Positions 22,595 through 34,664 of a stretch of 64,000 bases of DNA are shown here, one piece after another. This stretch comes from Orientallactaga sibirica (Eukaryota > Chordata > Mammalia > Rodentia > Dipodidae). The notes beneath the pieces are model-generated. The model was not told where the DNA came from and searched no databases. It saw only the letters and a list, made by a program, of their open reading frames with translations. The position numbers and the translations under genes were made by a program. The stretch's first letter is position 1, and the number at the start of each line of letters is the position of its first letter. The DNA lies in contig JAEOAD010000040.1 of the NCBI GenBank assembly GCA_036365145.1, forward strand, positions 11,534,501 to 11,598,500, read 5' to 3'.

Positions 22595-22760
22595 TTGCTT
22601 TAGAGCTGGCTCAGAGGCTGGGCATTTCCAGTGCAAGCATGAAGGCTTGAGCAGGTTTGAGAGATCACTGGAGTTTGATCCCCAGAACCTACATAACCAG
22701 GTGGTTGTCACCATATGCTTCTGTAACCATAGGAGCTTACAAACAGAATCACTGGTGCTT
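22595..22760 (+). mobile_element. B4-like SINE fragment
   Basis: GCTCAGAGGCTGGGCATTTC, GTGCAAGCATGAAGGCTTGA and GTTTGATCCCCAGAACCTAC suit the tRNA-related half of a B4 or ID-type element. Confidence 0.5.
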
Positions 22761-22784
22761 AAGAATTTAAAAAAATAGTAAGGA

Positions 22785-23320
22785 CAGGCTGGAGAGATGG
22801 CTTAGCAGTTAAGGCACTTGCCTGACAAGCCTAAGAATGCCCGTTCGATGTCCAGGTCCCACATTTAGCCAGACGCAAAAGTGATGCAAGGGGGCTGGAG
22901 AGATGGCTTAGCTGTTAAGGCGCCTGCCTGCTAAGCCTAAGAACCTGGTTCCAATCTCCAGGTCTCATGTTTAGCCAGATGCAAAGTGACGCAAGGGTGC
23001 AATGCCGCACTTGGCCACAAGGGGGCACATGCATCTGGATTTCGTTCACAGCAGCTGAGAGACTGCTGGCGCACCCATTCTCTATCTGTCTCCCTCTCCC
23101 TCTCTCTCTTGTCTGTCTCTCTCCAAAAATAAAAAATAAATAAATAAATAAAATTTAAAAAGTGATGCAAGGGCTCAATGCCTCACTTGGCCACAAGGGG
23201 GGGCGCCAGCATCTGGAGTTTGTTCACAGAGGCTGAGAGGCTTATGGCACACCCATTCTCTCTCTCTTTCTCTTCCTCTTCCTCTCTGTCTCTCTCAAAT
23301 AATAACAAAAAAAATTAAAA
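22785..23320 (+). mobile_element. tRNA-derived SINE interrupted by another copy
   Basis: The outer SINE starts AGGCTGGAGAGATGGCTTAG, is cut at 22,890 and resumes at 23,172 with its 3' half, CT tract and A-rich tail. Confidence 0.95.
22891..23157 (+). mobile_element. tRNA-derived SINE, long subtype, nested
   Basis: It is bounded by a perfect 14-bp duplication AAAAGTGATGCAAG (22,877-22,890 and 23,158-23,171). It carries the extra GCAATGCCGCACTTGGCCAC segment of the long subtype. Confidence 0.95.
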
Positions 23321-24235
23321 AATAATAAGAAGAAAAACAGTAAGCTCTAAGGTCAGTAAAAGACTCCAATTCAAATAAAAATGGGCAGAAGACTGATAAA
23401 GTGAGACACCCAACATTCTGCTCTCGGCTCTGTACGTGAGCATACCCTGCCACAAGTAAGTGCATGGAGTGCCACAAGAGCACTTATGTGTGTGTACACA
23501 ACACACCTACACACATACAAATGCAAAAATAAAGGAGGAAGGGAAAAAGAGACAGAGAAATATGCTTTGTTCCACCATATAACCCAGCCATAATGATCTT
23601 TCTTGCCAACAAAGCAGCAGAACCAGTTGGCCATGAAACCTCTGAGACTGTGTGCCAAAATGATCCTCTCTTCTTTTAAAGTTGTTTATCTTGGACGTAC
23701 ATCATGGTGACAGAAATCCCATGAACAGAGAGATAGGTAAGATGATACAATTATTATCAGAGAAAAAAATTAACAAGAAAGAAAAAGTGAAAACCATGAG
23801 AGACAAAAATTATGAAGGTAACTACATAAAAATCTAACCGGTAACAAAAAGAATTAAATACAAAAAGAAAGATAAAACTGAAAATAAGCAGCTGAGAAAA
23901 GTGAAAAAATAATATAGTTAACCTGAAAATAGCTAAAAGTTAAATTAGGGAGTTTTCAAATCTAACACATCAAAAGGTAGAAATGATTATCAATGTTAGC
24001 TTAATTGGAGGGAGAGGGTCACTCCCATATAATGCTTTATAAACTGGTGTAGATTACTTGGAAAACAATTGGTAATAGAAAACCAAAGAAACTTCCAAAG
24101 TATTTTATCCTTAGTCTCAAAAATAGTAATGTTAGATTGAAAGTAAATTGCAGTGCAGTGCGTGAACATTTCCTGGGGAGACACAGACATCTATTCACCC
24201 AGATAGGGCACCAATCATGGACCAAAAGTAACTGC
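23321..24235. other. unassigned A-rich sequence
   Basis: Purine-rich and A-rich DNA without a nameable feature. Confidence 0.5.
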
Positions 24236-24366
24236 TGCACAAAAATCTAACTTGGTGATGCAATGAGTTTATTGTGGTTACTTACAGAGATGAATGAGTG
24301 TTGCTTACAGGAGCAGAGATGACTTAAAGGCAGCTGCATCTCCAAAAAGGCCAACACAGCATAAGT
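24236..24366. repeat. left flank of the minisatellite, probable repeat fragment
   Basis: TGAGTTTATTGTGGTTACTT followed by TTGCTTACAGGAGCAGAGAT resembles an interspersed repeat I remember from mouse, but I cannot give its name safely. The 50-bp units begin at once after it. Confidence 0.35.
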
Positions 24367-27300
24367 GTTCACACACAGAAGGCGCACCTCTTCACAAAGT
24401 GGAGCATGCATCTGGAGCTCACACACAGAAGGCGCACCTCTTCACAAAGTGGAGCATGCATCTGGAGCTCACACACAGAAGGCGCATCTCTTCACAAAGT
24501 GGAGCATGCATCTGGAGTTCACACACAGAAGGCGCACCTCTTCACAAAGTGGACCATGCATCTGGAGTTCACACACAGAAGGCGCACCTCTTCACAAAGT
24601 GGAGCATGCATCTGGAGTTCACACACAGAAGGCGCACCTCTTCACAAAGTGGACCATGCATCTGGAGTTCACACACAGAAGGCGCACCTCTTCACAAAGT
24701 AGAGCATGCATCTGGAGTTCACACACAGAAGGCGCACCTCTTCACAAAGTGGAGCATGCATCTGGAGCTCACACACAGAAGGTGCATCTCTTCACAAAGT
24801 GGAGCATGCATCTGGAGTTCACACACAGAAGGCGCACCTCTTCACAAAGTGGACCATGCATCTGGAGTTCACACACAGAAGGCGCACCTCTTCACAAAGT
24901 GGAGCATGCATCTGGAGTCCACACACAGAAGGCGCATCTCTTCACAAAGTGGAGCATGCATCTGGAGTTCACACACAGAAGGCGCACCTCTTCACAAAGT
25001 GGAGCATGCATCTGGAGCTCACACACAGAAGGCACACCTCTTCACAAAGTGGAGCATGCATCTGGAGTTCACACACAGAAGGCGCACCTCTTCACAAAGT
25101 GGACCATGCATCTGGAGTTCACACACAGAAGGCGCACCTCTTCACAAAGTGGACCATGCATCTGGAGTTCACACACAGAAGGCGCACCTCTTCACAAAGT
25201 GGAGCATGCATCTGGAGTCCACACACAGAAGGCGCATCTCTTCACAAAGTGGACCATGCATCTGGAGTTCACACACAGAAGGCGCACCTCTTCACAAAGT
25301 GGACCATGCATCTGGAGTTCACACACAGAAGGCGCACCTCTTCACAAAGTGGAGCATGCATCTGGAGCTCACACACAGAAGGCGCATCTCTTCACAAAGT
25401 GAACCATGCATCTGGAGTTCACACACAGAAGGCGCATCTCTTCACAAAGTGGACCATGCATCTGGAGTTCACACACAGAAGGCGCATCTCTTCACAAAGT
25501 GGACCATGCATCTGGAGTTCACACACAGAAGGCGCACCTCTTCACAAAGTGGAGCATGCATCTGGAGTTCACACACAGAAGGCGCACCTCTTCACAAAGT
25601 GGAGCATGCATCTGGAGTTCACACACAGAAGGCGCACCTCTTCACAAAGTGGACCATGCATATGGAGTTCACACACAGAAGGCGCACCTCTTCACAAAGT
25701 GGAGCATACATCTGGAGTTCACACACAGAAGGCGCACCTCTTCACAAAGTGGAGCATGCATCTGGAGTTCACACACAGAAGGCGCACCTCTTCACAAAGT
25801 GGAGCATGCATCTGGAGTTCACACACAGAAGGCACACCTCTTCACAAAGTGGAGCATGCATCTGGAGTTCACACACAGAAGGCGCACCTCTTCACAAAGT
25901 GGAGCATGCATCTGGAGTTCACACACAGAAGGCACACCTCTTCACAAAGTGGAGCATGCATCTGGAGTTCACACACAGAAGGCGCATTTCTTCACAAAGT
26001 AGAGCATGCATCTGGAGTTCACACACAGAAGGCGCATCTCTTCACAAAGTGGACCATGCATCTGGAGTCCACACACAGAAGGCGCATCTCTTCACAAAGT
26101 GGAGCATGCATCTGGAGTTCACACACAGAAGGCGCATCTCTTCACAAAGTGGACCATGCATCTGGAGTTCACACACAGAAGGCGCATCTCTTCACAAAGT
26201 GGAGCATGCATCTGGAGTTCACACACAGAAGGCACACCTCTTCACAAAGTAGAGCATGCATCTGGAGTTCACACACAGAAGGCGCATCTCTTCACAAAGT
26301 GGACCATGCATCTGGAGTTCACACACAGAAGGCGCATCTCTTCACAAAGTGGACCATGCATCTGGAGTTCACACACAGAAGGCGCATCTCTTCACAAAGT
26401 GGAGCATGCATCTGGAGTTCACACACAGAAGGCGCATCTCTTCACAAAGTGGAGCATGCATCTGGAGCTCACACACAGAAGGCGCACCTCTTCACAAAGT
26501 GGAGCATGCATCTGGAGTTCACACACAGAAGGCGCACCTCTTCACAAAGTGGAGCATGCATCTGGAGTTCACACACAGAAGGCGCATCTCTTCACAAAGT
26601 GGAGCATGCATCTGGAGTCCACACACAGAAGGCGCACCTCTTCACAAAGTGGAGCATGCATCTGGAGTTCACACAAAGAAGGCGCACCTCTTCACAAAGT
26701 AGAGCATGCATCTGGAGTTCACACACAAAAGGCGCATCTCTTCACAAAGTGGAGCATGCATCTGGAGTTCACACACAGAAGGTGCATCTCTTCACAAAGT
26801 GGAGCATGCATCTGGAGTCCACACACAGAAGGCGCATCTCTTCACAAAGTGGAGCATGCATCTGGAGTTCACACACAGAAGGCGCATCTCTTCACAAAGT
26901 GGAGCATGCATCTGGAGTTCACACACAGAAGGCACACCTCTTCACAAAGTAGAGCATGCATCTGGAGTTCACACACAGAAGGCGCACCTCTTCACAAAGT
27001 AGAGCATGCATCTGGAGTTCACACACAGAAGGCGCATCTCTTCACAAAGTGGAGCATGCATCTGGAGTTCACACACAGAAGGTGCATCTCTTCACAAAGT
27101 GGAGCATGCATCTGGAGTCCACACACAGAAGGCGCATCTCTTCACAAAGTGGAGCATGCATCTGGAGTTCACACACAGAAGGCGCATCTCTTCACAAAGT
27201 GGAGCATGCATCTGGAGTCCACACACAGAAGGCGCACCTCTTCACAAAGTGGACCATGCATCTGGAGTCCACACACAGAAGGCATCTCTTCACAAAGTGG

Positions 27301-29763
27301 AGCATGCATCTGGAGTTCACACACAGAAGGCGCACCTCTTCACAAAGTGGAGCATGCATCTGGAGCTCACACACAGAAGGCGCATCTCTTCACAAAGTAG
27401 AGCATGCATCTGGAGTTCACACACAGAAGGCGCACCTCTTCACAAAGTGGAGCATGCATCTGGAGTTCACACACAGAAGGCGCACCTCTTCACAAAGTGG
27501 ACCATGCATCTGGAGTTCACACACAGAAGGCGCATCTCTTCACAAAGTGGAGCATGCATCTGGAGTTCACACACAGAAGGCGCATCTCTTCACAAAGTGG
27601 AGCATGCATCTGGAGTCCACACACAGAAGGCGCATCTCTTCACAAAGTGGAGCATGCATCTGGAGTTCACACACAGAAGGCGCATCTCTTCACAAAGTGG
27701 AGCATGCATCTGGAGTTCACACACAGAAGGCGCATCTCTTCACAAAGTGGAGCATGCATCTGGAGTTCACACACAGAAGGCGCACCTCTTCACAAAGTGG
27801 AGCATGCATCTGGAGTTCACACACAGAAGGTACATCTCTTCACAAAGTGGAGCATACATCTGGAGTTCACACACAGAAGGCGTATTTCTTCACAAAGTGG
27901 AGCATGCATCTGGAGCTCACACACAGAAGGCGCACCTCTTCACAAAGTGGAGCATGCATCTGGAGTTCACACACAGAAGGTACATCTCTTCACAAAGTGG
28001 AGCATGCATCTGGAGTTCACACACAGAAGGCGTATTTCTTCACAAAGTGGACCATGCATCTGGAGTCCACACACAGAAGGCGCACCTCTTCACAAAGTGG
28101 AGCATGCATCTGGAGTTCACACACAGAAGGCGCATCTCTTCACAAAGTGGAGCATGCATCTGGAGTTCACACACAGAAGGCGCATCTCTTCACAAAGTGG
28201 AGCATGCATCTGAGTCCACACACAGAAGGCGCATCTCTTCACAAAGTGGAGCATGCATCTGGAGTTCACACACAGAAGGCGCACCTCTTCACAAAGTGGA
28301 GCATGCATCTGGAGTTCACACACAGAAGGCGCATCTCTTCACAAAGTGGAGCATGCATCTGGAGTCCACACACAGAAGGCGCATCTCTTCACAAAGTGGA
28401 GCATGCATCTGGAGTTCACACACAGAAGGCGCACCTCTTCACAAAGTGGAGCATGCATCTGGAGTTCACACACAGAAGGCGCACCTCTTCACAAAGTGGA
28501 GCATGCATCTGGAGTTCACACACAGAAGGTGCATCTCTTCACAAAGTAGAGCATACATCTGGAGTTCACACACAGAAGGTGCACCTCTTCACAAAGTGGA
28601 GCATGCATCTGGAGTTCACACACAGAAGGCGCATCTCTTCACAAAGTGGAGCATGCATCTGGAGTCCACACACAGAAGGCGCACCTCTTCACAAAGTGGA
28701 CCATGCATCTGGAGTTCACACACAGAAGGCGCACCTCTTCACAAAGTGGAGCATGCATCTGGAGTTCACACACAGAAGGCGCACTTCTTCACAAAGTGGA
28801 GCATGCATCTGGAGTTCACACACAGAAGGCGCATCTCTTCACAAAGTGGAGCATGCATCTGGAGTCCACACACAGAAGGCGCATCTCTTCACAAAGTGGA
28901 GCATGCATCTGGAGTTCACACACAGAAGGCGCATCTCTTCACAAAGTGGAGCATGCATCTGGAGTTCACACACAGAAGGCGCATCTCTTCACAAAGTAGA
29001 GCATGCATCTGGAGTTCACACACAGAAGGCGCATCTCTTCACAAAGTGGAGCATGCATCTGGAGTTCACACACAGAAGGCGCACCTCTTCACAAAGTGGA
29101 GCATGCATCTGGAGTTCACACACAGAAGGCACACCTCTTCACAAAGTAGAGCATGCATCTGGAGTTCACACACAGAAGGCGCATCTCTTCACAAAGTGGA
29201 GCATGCATCTGGAGTTCACACACAGAAGGCGCATCTCTTCACAAAGTAGAGCATGCATCTGGAGTTCACACACAGAAGGCACACCTCTTCACAAAGTAGA
29301 GCATGCATCTGGAGTTCACACACAGAAGGCGCATCTCTTCACAAAGTGGAGCATGCATCTGGAGTTCACACACAGAAGGCGCATCTCTTCACAAAGTGGA
29401 GCATGCATCTGGAGTTCACACACAGAAGGCGCATCTCTTCACAAAGTGGACCATGCATCTGGAGTTCACACACAGAAGGCGCACCTCTTCACAAAGTGGA
29501 GCATGCATCTGGAGTTCACACACAGAAGGCGCACCTCTTCACAAAGTGGAGCATGCATCTGGAGTTCACACACAGAAGGCGCATCTCTTCACAAAGTGGA
29601 GCATGCATCTGGAGTTCACACACAGAAGGCGCATCTCTTCACAAAGTGGAGCATGCATCTGGAGTTCACACACAGAAGGCGCACCTCTTCATAAAGTGGA
29701 GCATGCATCTGGAGTCCACACACAGAAGGCGCATCTCTTCACAAAGTGGAGCATGCATTTGGA
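24367..29763 (+). repeat. 108-unit, 50-bp minisatellite derived from a tRNA SINE
   Basis: Units run GTTCACACACAGAAGGCGCA, CCTCTTCACAAAGTGGAGCA, TGCATCTGGA. Counting by position gives 108 units: 106 of 50 bp, one of 48 bp (27,267-27,314) and one of 49 bp (28,165-28,213), total 5,397 bp. Common variants are C/T at unit position 21, G/C in GGAGC versus GGACC, TTC/CTC/TCC at the unit start, and GTGGA/GTAGA. About 28 bp (CACAAAGTGGAGCATGCATC plus TGGAGTTC) match the body of the tRNA SINE, and the array runs straight into the 3' end of such a SINE at 29,764. All three forward frames stay open over long distances (up to 912 codons) because the unit contains no stop; I read this as non-coding. Confidence 0.97.
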
Positions 29764-29870
29764 GTTCATTTGCAGCAGCAAAATGTCCTGGTGTGCTCAT
29801 TTTCTTTCTCTCTCCTTCCCTCTATGTTTCTCTCCTTGCAAATAAATAAATAAAAATATATAAAAAATAA
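29764..29870 (+). mobile_element. 3' end of the tRNA SINE that founded the array
   Basis: GTTCATTTGCAGCAGC continues the last unit, followed by a CT-rich tract and an AAATAAATAAATAAA tail. No SINE head is found on the left of the array. Confidence 0.85.
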
Positions 29871-32159
29871 GATTATATTTACAATTTCAGTTTCAAATAG
29901 TGCCACAGATTGAAAGACAAAACTACCTACAATCTAGTTTTATTTCTGCTGTACAACTGTGTTATTTGTGTGCATTTGTGACCTGCAGTCAGGTGTAACC
30001 TTACCATGAAAAGAATTTTTGTTTAGCTAGGATACCTTCCTTGTGCAGCTGCACTGAAGCATGTTCTGTTAACCACTCTAAAGCCTCCATTGAAAGATAA
30101 ATGTTTATCAGGGATTCACTGCTCTTTCTAGGTGAGTTTGTTATGGTAAACAAGATGTATTCTTAAGGGGCCAGAGCCCACTCGCCATATCCTTTTGTTT
30201 AATTTGGTTGTGACACATGGATTGAATGTTTTCATTAGTCTGAACCTGGATCTTTTGCCTCCTAAACGTTTCTCTTTTTCTTGCCTGTCTTGTCACAGTT
30301 TATTAAAAGCACATTTTGTTCTGTGGGAATTAGTTTCCCATCTCCTCAGCTTGATGGGATTTTTGTCGCTTCAGCTGAGAATTGTAGATCACAGGATAAC
30401 TCAGTAATACTTTAAATCAAGGAATTTAATAAAACGGTTATGTTGAATAAAATTTAAAAGGTGTTCTAAAATAGATTAGTCTAAAATATATACCTGGCCT
30501 TATATTATCTATAACCTAGTATAGATAAAGACTACTAATATATAAGATAAATCCAGATTTAAAATTTATATTAAATTCATACATATGTACATACACACAC
30601 CACCACCACCACCACATTGGGAGAATCCCAATAGCACACCATGTATATCTTCTACATATGACCTGAAGGTACTTCAGTACAATAATTTTTAGTGAATTTT
30701 TAACTTCAACCTATCTCATGAGGTCAGACATAATGTTCTACCTGTGGTATCATGACCGTGGTTTAAACAAATTCAAAATATGAGCATTTTGAATTTTTGA
30801 TTTGGGTATTAGAAGTATTCATCTTAGGGAAACATAAAGAAGCTCTTGCTTGCCAACCCTCAATGTTTCAGAATTCAAAAATTTAGATAACTGTGAGAAT
30901 CATCTGGCTTGAAAGGTAGCATTGTCTCCCCACCTCCAATATGTCTGTTAACTGTCTTCCATTTTTGTTCCTCTCTACTACTGTCTAACAATTTTAGAAT
31001 ACTACACTTCCATGTTCTCCACCTACTTCTGCCTCTGCTGTTCCGACCTCACGCATTTGTCTACAGGCGTCAGGCAAAGTGAAGAGGGGCATGTGTGGTC
31101 TATAAAGGACTTCTGCCAAAGGGACTCATGGTGGTATTGGTTCAGAAACTGCTGAGAAACTTTCTCTAATTTAACTGTTTCACAGGAAGTCCCAGCAGGA
31201 AGATAATACTTGACACTCATCTTCAACCTCAGAGATCACTGTGAGCTTTTAAATGCTATGCAAAATAGAAACTGCATGTGAGGCAAATTTAAAAAGAAAA
31301 AAAGAAAGAAAGAACAAAAAACAAGCTCAATGAGTTGGTTGAGTTCAATTTTATCTGAAGTGATTAACAACAGGTACAGTGTGAATTATGTATCCAGCCT
31401 ATACTCGATTCATTTTAGGACTTTACAAATTATACAAAACATGTTGTAGAAGCCTTGACATCTACGCAAATATACAAGCTTACATTTTGGATGGAAAAAG
31501 AAGCCTTCTTTACAAAACCACTTAGCCACAAGAGAATTCTTGTCTATTGAAAAATACTGTTAAGAAACTCAGGAGTGAACAAACAAAAATAATCAGACAT
31601 GCAAACTTCACTTCAGCATAATGTCTATTCTTAAATAAAATGCATTGTTTCTTCCAGTTTTCTCATAAAAACAATCCAGTCTTTAAATGCAGTATTTTCA
31701 GTTCCAAATAATTTTTCTTTAATTTTTCTCTTAAATTATAGTTAATATGCTTTTTAAAGAGGGAACTTGTGTTTCCAAATTTATGTTAACTCATCTTTAA
31801 GAGGAACTCGACATTGTTTGGCTTCTACAATGCACACAGTGATGCATTTCTGAGTACTTATGTAGTAAAAAAAAAATAAATAAATATATGCTGAGGATAT
31901 CCAAATTAGCAAGGTATAAAATTTCTCATATGGGCTATAATAGGCATCTAATGAAACTGTACAGAAATATTCTAAAAGGCAAAGTGTGCTTTTAATGGTA
32001 CACCATATAGTTTCTCCTCTTTCACTTCAATTCTGACATGCTCTTCAAAGTAAAATCTCTATACAGTTCTCACTAGTGCTCCCACTTCAGCCTATGTGAT
32101 TTTTTATAGCTTTACAAATATATGTGTTAAGTTTTGAACTTTTAGAAACATAACCCATG
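29871..32159. other. unassigned sequence
   Basis: AT-rich unique-looking DNA with a short CAC/CCA repeat at about 30,594-30,615. No coding signal. Confidence 0.5.
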
Positions 32160-32370
32160 GAGGTTTGCTGGCCAGCCAGTCTGGCCTATTAAAGAGAGAT
32201 CCTTCCAACTCAAAAGGAATGTGTGTGTCATGCCTGAGGACTGACACCTATGGCTATCCTCTGGCATTCATATGTACATGTGCATACACATATATGCACA
32301 GCTGTGCTCAAACATGTATGAACACCTACACACACACATGTGCATGTTTGCATGCACTTCCAGAAGTTAA
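32160..32370 (+). mobile_element. B4-like SINE, 3' part
   Basis: TTTGCTGGCCAGCCAGTCTG, AAAGAGAGATCCTTCCAACT, TGAGGACTGACACCTATGGC and a CA/TG-rich end match the 3' half of rodent B4-related SINEs. Confidence 0.55.
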
Positions 32371-32609
32371 TCTGTAAGTTTATTCCACAAAGAGAGTCAT
32401 TTTGCCCAAAATGGGGGAGAATCAAACAAAGAATGTATTTATTTTTTGGTCATTAAAACATGAGATTATAGTCAAGAAAAGAAGCATCAATGGAAGCATC
32501 TACAAAATTGCCACATATAAGCATGAAATATAAGGACAAGAAAATAATTGTAATTGATATATTTAAAGGCCCTGAGAAAATAGTCAGAAACTGAAAATAG
32601 CCAGCCACA

Positions 32610-32656
32610 TGTGTGTGTGTGCATGCACGCACGCACACACACACACACACACACAA
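32610..32656. repeat. GT/CA microsatellite
   Basis: GTGTGTGTG then GCATGCACGCACG and a CA run. Confidence 0.95.
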
Positions 32657-34436
32657 AATAAACAAACTTGAAACAAGCAAAATATCCTAGATAAATTATT
32701 ATTAAATGAACTTAGTGCATTCATATGATGGGATACTGTGCAATAATAAGGAATGACTTACTGATGCATGCAATAACTTGAACAGATCTCAAGAGTGCTA
32801 TGCTATGTAGCACCAGTATTATTATTTATTATATTATAAATATTTTTTATTATATCATATTATTATTATACCCTATATGATGTCATTTATAGGGCACTCC
32901 TGAAATAATAAAATTATAAAGCTTAAGGACATATTACAGGCTGCCATTATGAATAAGATTTACACATATGATGGGCATAAGGGCACCATTCTACCATGAG
33001 AGGACATTGCAAGAAGGAGCTATGATTGAAATAGGAAAGAAGGCCAAACCAGAGAGAAATAAACTGGTCCTTAATATGGAACTTCCAGACTCTAGAACAA
33101 TAAGGAATAAATGTCTGTTGCTTGTAAATCGCCCAGTCTAAGTATAATATGCACAACCTATGTCTTGTAGGTAATTGTAGGAAACTCCAGATAATGCAAA
33201 GAGAAAAAAATATATATACCTTAGGACAAGATACAATAAAGCCCTAAATAATGCATGATAGTATGTATGACGTATTATTGAATATATCTGAAGAAATCAA
33301 TTACATCTCTGTTGGTGGGCTTAGAATATAACAATTATAGAAATGTAGGCTTCCAAATACCAAACAAAAATTCAAAAGGAAACATGACACATAAAGCCTG
33401 TAAACTCTGGTTCCAAGTAAAACATAAATTGGGCTGGAGCAGAGTTTAAATTCCATCTTAGTGACAAGAGTTTCACAAACAGTGAAATGTGCGTTAGCCA
33501 ACTAAGGGATTATTAAATCCTTCTCATAGAAGATTTGCCACAAGCAACAACAAATTGATAGTGAAAATATCAAATGAACTCACCATGCTATTTCTGACAA
33601 AGATAATGTCCCTGACCCACCATCAGTGGACCAAATGATAGGAATTTTTGCCCCATGTGGAGTGAGAGATTTGTGTTGCTCCCACCCTAATTTCTGTATC
33701 TAAATACTGTTTATGAAACCTACCATCCACGCCTCTCCTTTTCAAATTAGAAATTATCCAAGACAACTTCATGAAACTCATTCAGTTAAAAAAAAAAAAA
33801 AAAGAAGAAGAAGAAGCACATCCATGTTCCTGCATCTACTCCACACTTACAGCAACCTAACCTACAGAAGAAAGGAAATTAATTAAATTCTCACTGAAGC
33901 TTCAGTCTCTTGTGAAACTGAATCAACATAATTGTTTGCCCTTGGTTCCATCACACTTGACTATAATTAATACTTTAAAGTTGTATTTCAAAAATCTCAC
34001 AGAAAACAAGTAGGAGCTAAAACTTTGCCCCTTTCATTTATGTTAGGGGCTGGCTATAATTGCATGGTTTTGCATATAAAGAATCTTTGGGCAATTGAAA
34101 CATAGCTATAAGTGTGTTTCTATTCAATAATAAACAAATAAATGTATATCAGGAGGAAAAAGAACTAAGACACTACCCTTTACAAGAAATGTGATTTCTT
34201 TCTTTTATTCTCAAAGTTCCAGTAAATTATGATATTCCTTGGACTTTATTAGCTTTTTTTACATCTGTCATCCCTAAAACAAAGCAGCCTGACTAATAGG
34301 CTCTGTATTAGGAAGAGACTTCTCACCAAAAAATCCACAAAATGAATCAAAGGGATTTCAGGAGTTCAACTTATGTCTGATGTTATTTCACTAAAGAGTC
34401 CCTGGCTTTGGAGCCTCCAGAAGAAGCACGTTTTTT
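32657..34436. other. unassigned sequence
   Basis: AT-rich. TTATTATA-rich patch near 32,818-32,870; A run with GAA repeats at 33,787-33,815. No gene is seen. Confidence 0.5.
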
Positions 34437-34437
34437 A

Positions 34438-34487
<50 letters not shown>

Positions 34488-34664
34488 TGCAAGAGATACA
34501 GGGAGAGAAAGAGGCAGATGGAGAGAGAATGGATGCTCCAGGACCTCTAGCCACTGTAAATGAACTCTAGGCACCACCGTGGCATTAAGTGGGTATGGGG
34601 AATCAAACTTGGGTCCTCAGGCTTTGCAGGCTACTGCCTTAACCACTGAGTAATCTCCCCAGCC
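34437..34664 (-). mobile_element. tRNA-derived SINE
   Basis: (TTTA)n tail first, then GCCACTGTAAATGAACTCTA and CCACTGAGTAATCTCCCCAG. It is flanked by AGAAGCACGTTTTT and AGAAGCATGTTTTT. Confidence 0.95.

Noticed and set aside
24367..29763. Giant repeat proteins on the plus strand and short cysteine-rich frames on the minus strand
   Set aside because: They are frame by-products of a 50-bp stop-free repeat. All three forward frames are open, indels are not multiples of three, and no promoter or splice context is seen.
24367..29763. CRISPR-like array
   Set aside because: The units are joined directly with no unique spacers, and the sequence is vertebrate with a SINE flank.
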